Shown here: piece after piece, positions 6,465 through 9,065 of the stretch
Layout: each line of letters begins with the position of its first letter
Position numbering within the stretch: position 1 is the stretch's first letter
The notes under the pieces: model-generated
Told to the model about the DNA's origin: nothing
What the model saw: only the letters and a program-made list of their open reading frames with translations
Database searches by the model: none
Assembly: GCA_021199145.1 (NCBI GenBank)
Contig: JAJQIP010000026.1
Span: 1-9,065 of the forward strand
Direction: 5' to 3'
DNA length: 9,065 nt
Source of the DNA: Porphyromonadaceae bacterium
GTDB lineage: Bacteria; Bacteroidota; Bacteroidia; Bacteroidales; UBA11471
Made by a program: the position numbers and the translations under genes

Positions 6465-6495
6465 CAAAAATAAGAAATCCCCATGAGTTGCCCAA
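6465..6495 (-). promoter_or_regulatory. Bacteroidetes promoter for the glycosyltransferase
   Basis: Read on the minus strand, TTG (6495-6493) is followed after 20 bp by TATTTTTG (6472-6465), matching TTG-N20-TAnnTTTG. The -7 element lies 20 bp before the ATG at 6444, giving a 5' UTR of roughly 10-15 nt. This rules against the in-frame TTG at 6495 as the start codon. Confidence 0.75.
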
Positions 6496-6697
6496 GAAAA
6501 CTTAGGGAGGAAAATTGCTTTCCCCATTTTATCGATTAAGAGTTTTTTTCGCTTTCGAGCCTGAAACAGAGAAAGAGGCGACATTTTAACTAATTGCCCG
6601 TCAACAGACTATTTTCCGCTTCTCCCAGAAACGCCGGATCCGCATCGATACGTACAATAAAAGAGGCTCCTTAAACGTTAAAAATAAAGGGTGAATC

Positions 6698-6729
6698 TTT
6701 GCAGAAAAGAGACAACGGTACTATATTTG
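6698..6729 (+). promoter_or_regulatory. Bacteroidetes promoter for the polysaccharide export operon
   Basis: TTTG (6698-6701) and TATATTTG (6722-6729) are separated by exactly 20 bp, an excellent match to the phylum's sigma-ABfr type consensus. The -7 element ends 19 bp before the ATG at 6749, implying a very short leader. There is no room for a long antitermination leader between this promoter and the first gene. Confidence 0.8.
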
Positions 6730-6748
6730 CCCTATTAAACCGCATCTT

Positions 6749-7579
6749 ATGAAAAAAATCAGGATCTTCACAGGGCTCATCCTTTTGACGCTCCTCCTTC
6801 CCTCTTGCAGGTCGTATAAGAATATCTCCTACCTGCAAGGCATGGACGAAGGCGATATCATACAACTGGCCGAAAAGCTGTCAGCGACCATCAACGACAA
6901 AGACGTACTCTCCATCACCGTCTCGACGGCCAACCCCGAAACGGTGGCCGGCTATAATCCGATGGTCTTGGGTACGGCAAAATCGAACGATATGCAGCTC
7001 TATTCGGCTCCGGTTTTACAGAGCTATACGGTCGGCACCGACGGTTGCATCGACTTTCCCACATTGGGACACATCAAAGTGGCCGGACTTACCCGTCAGC
7101 AGCTTGAGGAATACCTCAAAGATGAGATTTCTTCCATGGTATTGGATCCCATTGTGAAGGTGCAGATCTTGACCAACAATATCACCGTATTGGGGGAGGT
7201 CACCACACCCGGTACATTCAGCATCCCCAACGACAGGCTCTCCCTCTTCGAGGCGTTGGGAATGGCGCAAGACCTTACTATCTATGGCCGACGGGATAAT
7301 ATCCTCATTGCCAGGGAAAACGGGGAAGGCTCGATTACCAGTATACGGGTGGATATCACCAAACCCGATGTCTTTTCCTCGGAAGGATTCTACTTGCAAA
7401 AAGGCGATGTCGTCTATGTCGAGCCGAATGAATACAAGAAATCCAACTCCCGATACAACAGCAACAAGCAGTTCAATGTCTCTATGATATCGGCCATTAT
7501 CAGCGGATGTTCAGTCATAGCGACTCTCGCTGTGGCGATTGCCACTCTCCACGATAGCAACAGCAGTAGCGGAGACTGA
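6749..7579 (+). CDS. Wza-like outer-membrane polysaccharide export lipoprotein (OPX family)
   Basis: The 276-residue product has a lipoprotein signal with lipobox LPSC (Cys20), placing it at the outer membrane. The polysaccharide-export domain spans about 45-135 (KDVLSITVSTANPE, then YTVGTDGCIDFPTLGHIKVAGLT). It is followed by a single SLBB-type domain at about 144-225 (ITVLGEVTTPGTFSIPNDRLSLFEALGMAQ, ending in LQKGDVVYVEPN). Residues about 246-267 form one hydrophobic helix, which in OPX proteins can build the outer-membrane pore as an oligomer. At 276 residues it is shorter than E. coli Wza, which has more SLBB repeats, but this is the normal size for Bacteroidales homologues. OPX proteins form the exit channel for capsule or exopolysaccharide. 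The Wzc-like partner gene starts 36 bp downstream, so the two form an operon behind the strong promoter at 6698-6729. Confidence 0.92.
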   Translation: MKKIRIFTGLILLTLLLPSCRSYKNISYLQGMDEGDIIQLAEKLSATINDKDVLSITVSTANPETVAGYNPMVLGTAKSNDMQLYSAPVLQSYTVGTDGCIDFPTLGHIKVAGLTRQQLEEYLKDEISSMVLDPIVKVQILTNNITVLGEVTTPGTFSIPNDRLSLFEALGMAQDLTIYGRRDNILIARENGEGSITSIRVDITKPDVFSSEGFYLQKGDVVYVEPNEYKKSNSRYNSNKQFNVSMISAIISGCSVIATLAVAIATLHDSNSSSGD

Positions 7580-7615
7580 TTCTCCCCAACAAGTGAAACA
7601 TCTTTCCGAAAAAGC

Positions 7616-9065
7616 ATGGAAAATTTCAACAAGAACAACGCCTTAATAGATTTCGACCTCTCCGGTCTTATCGAGAAATATCGGAAGAAGTGGTATCTTT
7701 TTCTTATCTCCGTCATCGTATGCGGCTTTTTGGCCGGGGCCTATGCCATGATAAAAAAGACCCTCTTTTCGGTAAGAGCCGATATTCTCATCACGCAAGA
7801 GAACAAGGATGGCGGCTTGCAGACGGCCCTGCTTCAGAACTCCTCTTTTGGAAGTCTTTTGGGGGTAGGCGGGAATGTCGACGATGAGATAAATCTGGTT
7901 TCGGCCCACTCTACCCTACGGGAGGTGGCGAAAACGTTGGGCTTGAACAAGACCCATGTGCTCCGGCACAGCTTCTTCAACAAAGAGGACCTCTACCAGG
8001 AATACCCCATCGAAATCTATGCCGCACCGATGGCCGAGGATACCCTCTCGAAGACATTGCAGTTTAAAGTGCGTATCAGCGAGGCGGGCGATATTGTCGT
8101 ACGGGTGAACAAAGGCTTCAAAAAAATCGCCACTGTCAAGGGTTCCGGCTTCCCCCTGGTAGTGACTACCGAATACGGAGATTTCATCCTCAACCCCACT
8201 TCCTATTATGTGCCGGGCGAAAAGCTGGCGACCAACATCACTATCAAGGGATACGACAAGGCTGCCGAAGATATCGACAAGCATACCTTCATCTCCATCC
8301 CCGAAAAAAAGTCAAACCTCATACACCTCGAAGTACAGGAGAATAATGTCGAGAGGGGGAAAGACCTGCTCAACACGATTATAGAGACCTACAACCAACG
8401 GGGCATTGACGAGCAAAACAGGGAGGGCGACCTCAAAGCTCAATTTATTGACGAACGCATCGCATTGGTTGTACAGGAGCTGGCCGAATCTGAAAAACAG
8501 GTTGAAGAATACAAAAAGGCGAACAACCTCACCGACATAGAAGTGGAGGCTCAAATCATTCTCGAGCAAAACACCGCATTGAAACAAAAAAGAATTGATT
8601 TAGAGGCACAGAGAGAGATGGTTGACATCGTTGAGGAATTTTTGCAAAACGATAAGAACAACTATACCCTTATCCCCTTCAATCCAAGCATGTCCGACCA
8701 ATCATCGGCTAGTGCCATCCAACAATACAACGACCTGCTATTGAAACGGATGGAGATTTCTTTCTCGGCCAAAGAGAGCAACCGTTCCCTGCAGATACTG
8801 GACGAACAAATCGAAGCGACCCGCAAAAACGTATTGAGTACCCTCAGTGGCATCAAGGAAAGCCTCGACATTTCCCAAGACATTTTGGGCCAACAAGAAG
8901 AGAAGTTTAACAAGCGAATCAGTGATATGCCGACCCAAGAGAGGGAGTATCTCGATATAAAACGGCTCCAGATTGTCAAGCAGAACCTCTTTGTCTTTTT
9001 GCTGCAAAAACGGGAAGAAAATGCTTTGACCCAATCCATGGCGACCCCGAAGAGTACCATAGTCA
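7616..9065 (+). CDS. Wzc-like polysaccharide co-polymerase / probable BY-kinase (3' end outside window)
   Basis: The frame is open from ATG 7616 to the window edge, giving 483 complete codons. A first membrane segment at about 26-45 (WYLFLISVIVCGFLAGAYAM) is preceded by a short cytoplasmic Wzz-type stretch (IDFDLSGLIEKYRKKW). Residues about 46-260 form the periplasmic Wzz domain. Two heptad-rich, probably coiled-coil segments follow, at about 266-345 and 372-435. The PTQEREYLDIKRLQ segment starting at 439 is the GNVR-type signature that precedes the second membrane helix. In Bacteroidales such proteins usually run to about 800 residues and end in a cytoplasmic tyrosine-kinase domain; that part, with its Walker motifs, lies beyond this window, so kinase activity is inferred. 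Wzc-type proteins control chain length and couple synthesis to export through the OPX channel encoded just upstream. Confidence 0.9.
   Translation, partial: MENFNKNNALIDFDLSGLIEKYRKKWYLFLISVIVCGFLAGAYAMIKKTLFSVRADILITQENKDGGLQTALLQNSSFGSLLGVGGNVDDEINLVSAHSTLREVAKTLGLNKTHVLRHSFFNKEDLYQEYPIEIYAAPMAEDTLSKTLQFKVRISEAGDIVVRVNKGFKKIATVKGSGFPLVVTTEYGDFILNPTSYYVPGEKLATNITIKGYDKAAEDIDKHTFISIPEKKSNLIHLEVQENNVERGKDLLNTIIETYNQRGIDEQNREGDLKAQFIDERIALVVQELAESEKQVEEYKKANNLTDIEVEAQIILEQNTALKQKRIDLEAQREMVDIVEEFLQNDKNNYTLIPFNPSMSDQSSASAIQQYNDLLLKRMEISFSAKESNRSLQILDEQIEATRKNVLSTLSGIKESLDISQDILGQQEEKFNKRISDMPTQEREYLDIKRLQIVKQNLFVFLLQKREENALTQSMATPKSTIV

Larger units (their letters stand above)
6445..6748. other. 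304-bp divergent promoter region between glycosyltransferase and export genes
   Basis: This non-coding region holds a promoter near each end, listed separately. The middle (about 6500-6690) is AT-rich in parts and contains two weak inverted patches: GGAAA/TTTCC at 6509-6523 and a bulged stem at 6550-6580. I see no leader peptide, no RNA gene and no pair of inverted repeats of the kind that flank invertible capsule promoters. Confidence 0.6.

Noticed and set aside
6445..6495. N-terminal extension of the glycosyltransferase starting at TTG 6495
   Set aside because: The extension overlaps a well-matched promoter, uses a rare start codon, and precedes an ATG that fits the membrane-anchor topology better.
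6550..6580. Bulged hairpin CGCTTTC...GAAAGAGGCG as a regulatory structure
   Set aside because: The stem is only 7 pairs with a 3-nt bulge and a 14-nt loop, and it lies outside both predicted transcripts. A chance origin is likely.
6496..6748. An invertible capsule promoter of the Bacteroides Mpi type
   Set aside because: ACGTAC near 6648 resembles the core of the recombinase site but the flanks do not match, and no inverted partner was found on the other side of the promoter.

Overview
The window looks like a chromosomal segment from a member of the order Bacteroidales. Three kinds of evidence support this. The gene content is typical: a PCMD-family lipoprotein next to a small outer-membrane barrel, a DUF1343/NamZ protein, and a Bacteroidetes-style Wza/Wzc pair. 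Several genes are preceded by the Bacteroidetes -7 promoter element TAnnTTTG. Ribosome binding sites of the Shine-Dalgarno type are mostly absent. I cannot name the genus from this sequence alone.

Layout. Positions 1-354 hold the 3' end of a GH13 alpha-amylase-type gene (+). Positions 425-1366 hold prs, PRPP synthase (+). Positions 1487-2716 and 2727-3527 form a probable two-gene operon (+): a PCMD-domain lipoprotein and an outer-membrane beta-barrel protein. Convergent to these is a DUF1343/NamZ-type (GH171) exo-N-acetylmuramidase-like gene (-, 3569-4747). Positions 4748-5259 are non-coding and rich in repeats: two long perfect hairpins with different stem sequences but shared flanking boxes. 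Positions 5260-6444 hold a membrane-anchored family 2 glycosyltransferase (-). After a 304-bp divergent promoter region come a Wza-like outer-membrane polysaccharide export lipoprotein (+, 6749-7579) and the start of a Wzc-like chain-length determinant and probable tyrosine kinase (+, 7616 to the window edge).

How the parts fit. The right end is the beginning of an exopolysaccharide or capsule export locus. The OPX lipoprotein and the polysaccharide co-polymerase normally work as one trans-envelope export machine. The divergent glycosyltransferase could supply that pathway or a separate one. The left part is housekeeping and envelope-related: glucan metabolism, PRPP supply, a surface lipoprotein with a barrel partner, and peptidoglycan turnover.

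No complete novel system (defence, CRISPR, mobile element) is visible. The least explained stretch is the hairpin-pair region at about 4890-5255. Its two units keep perfect pairing despite different stem sequences and carry a possible alternative pairing. They look like a dispersed structured repeat family rather than terminators.
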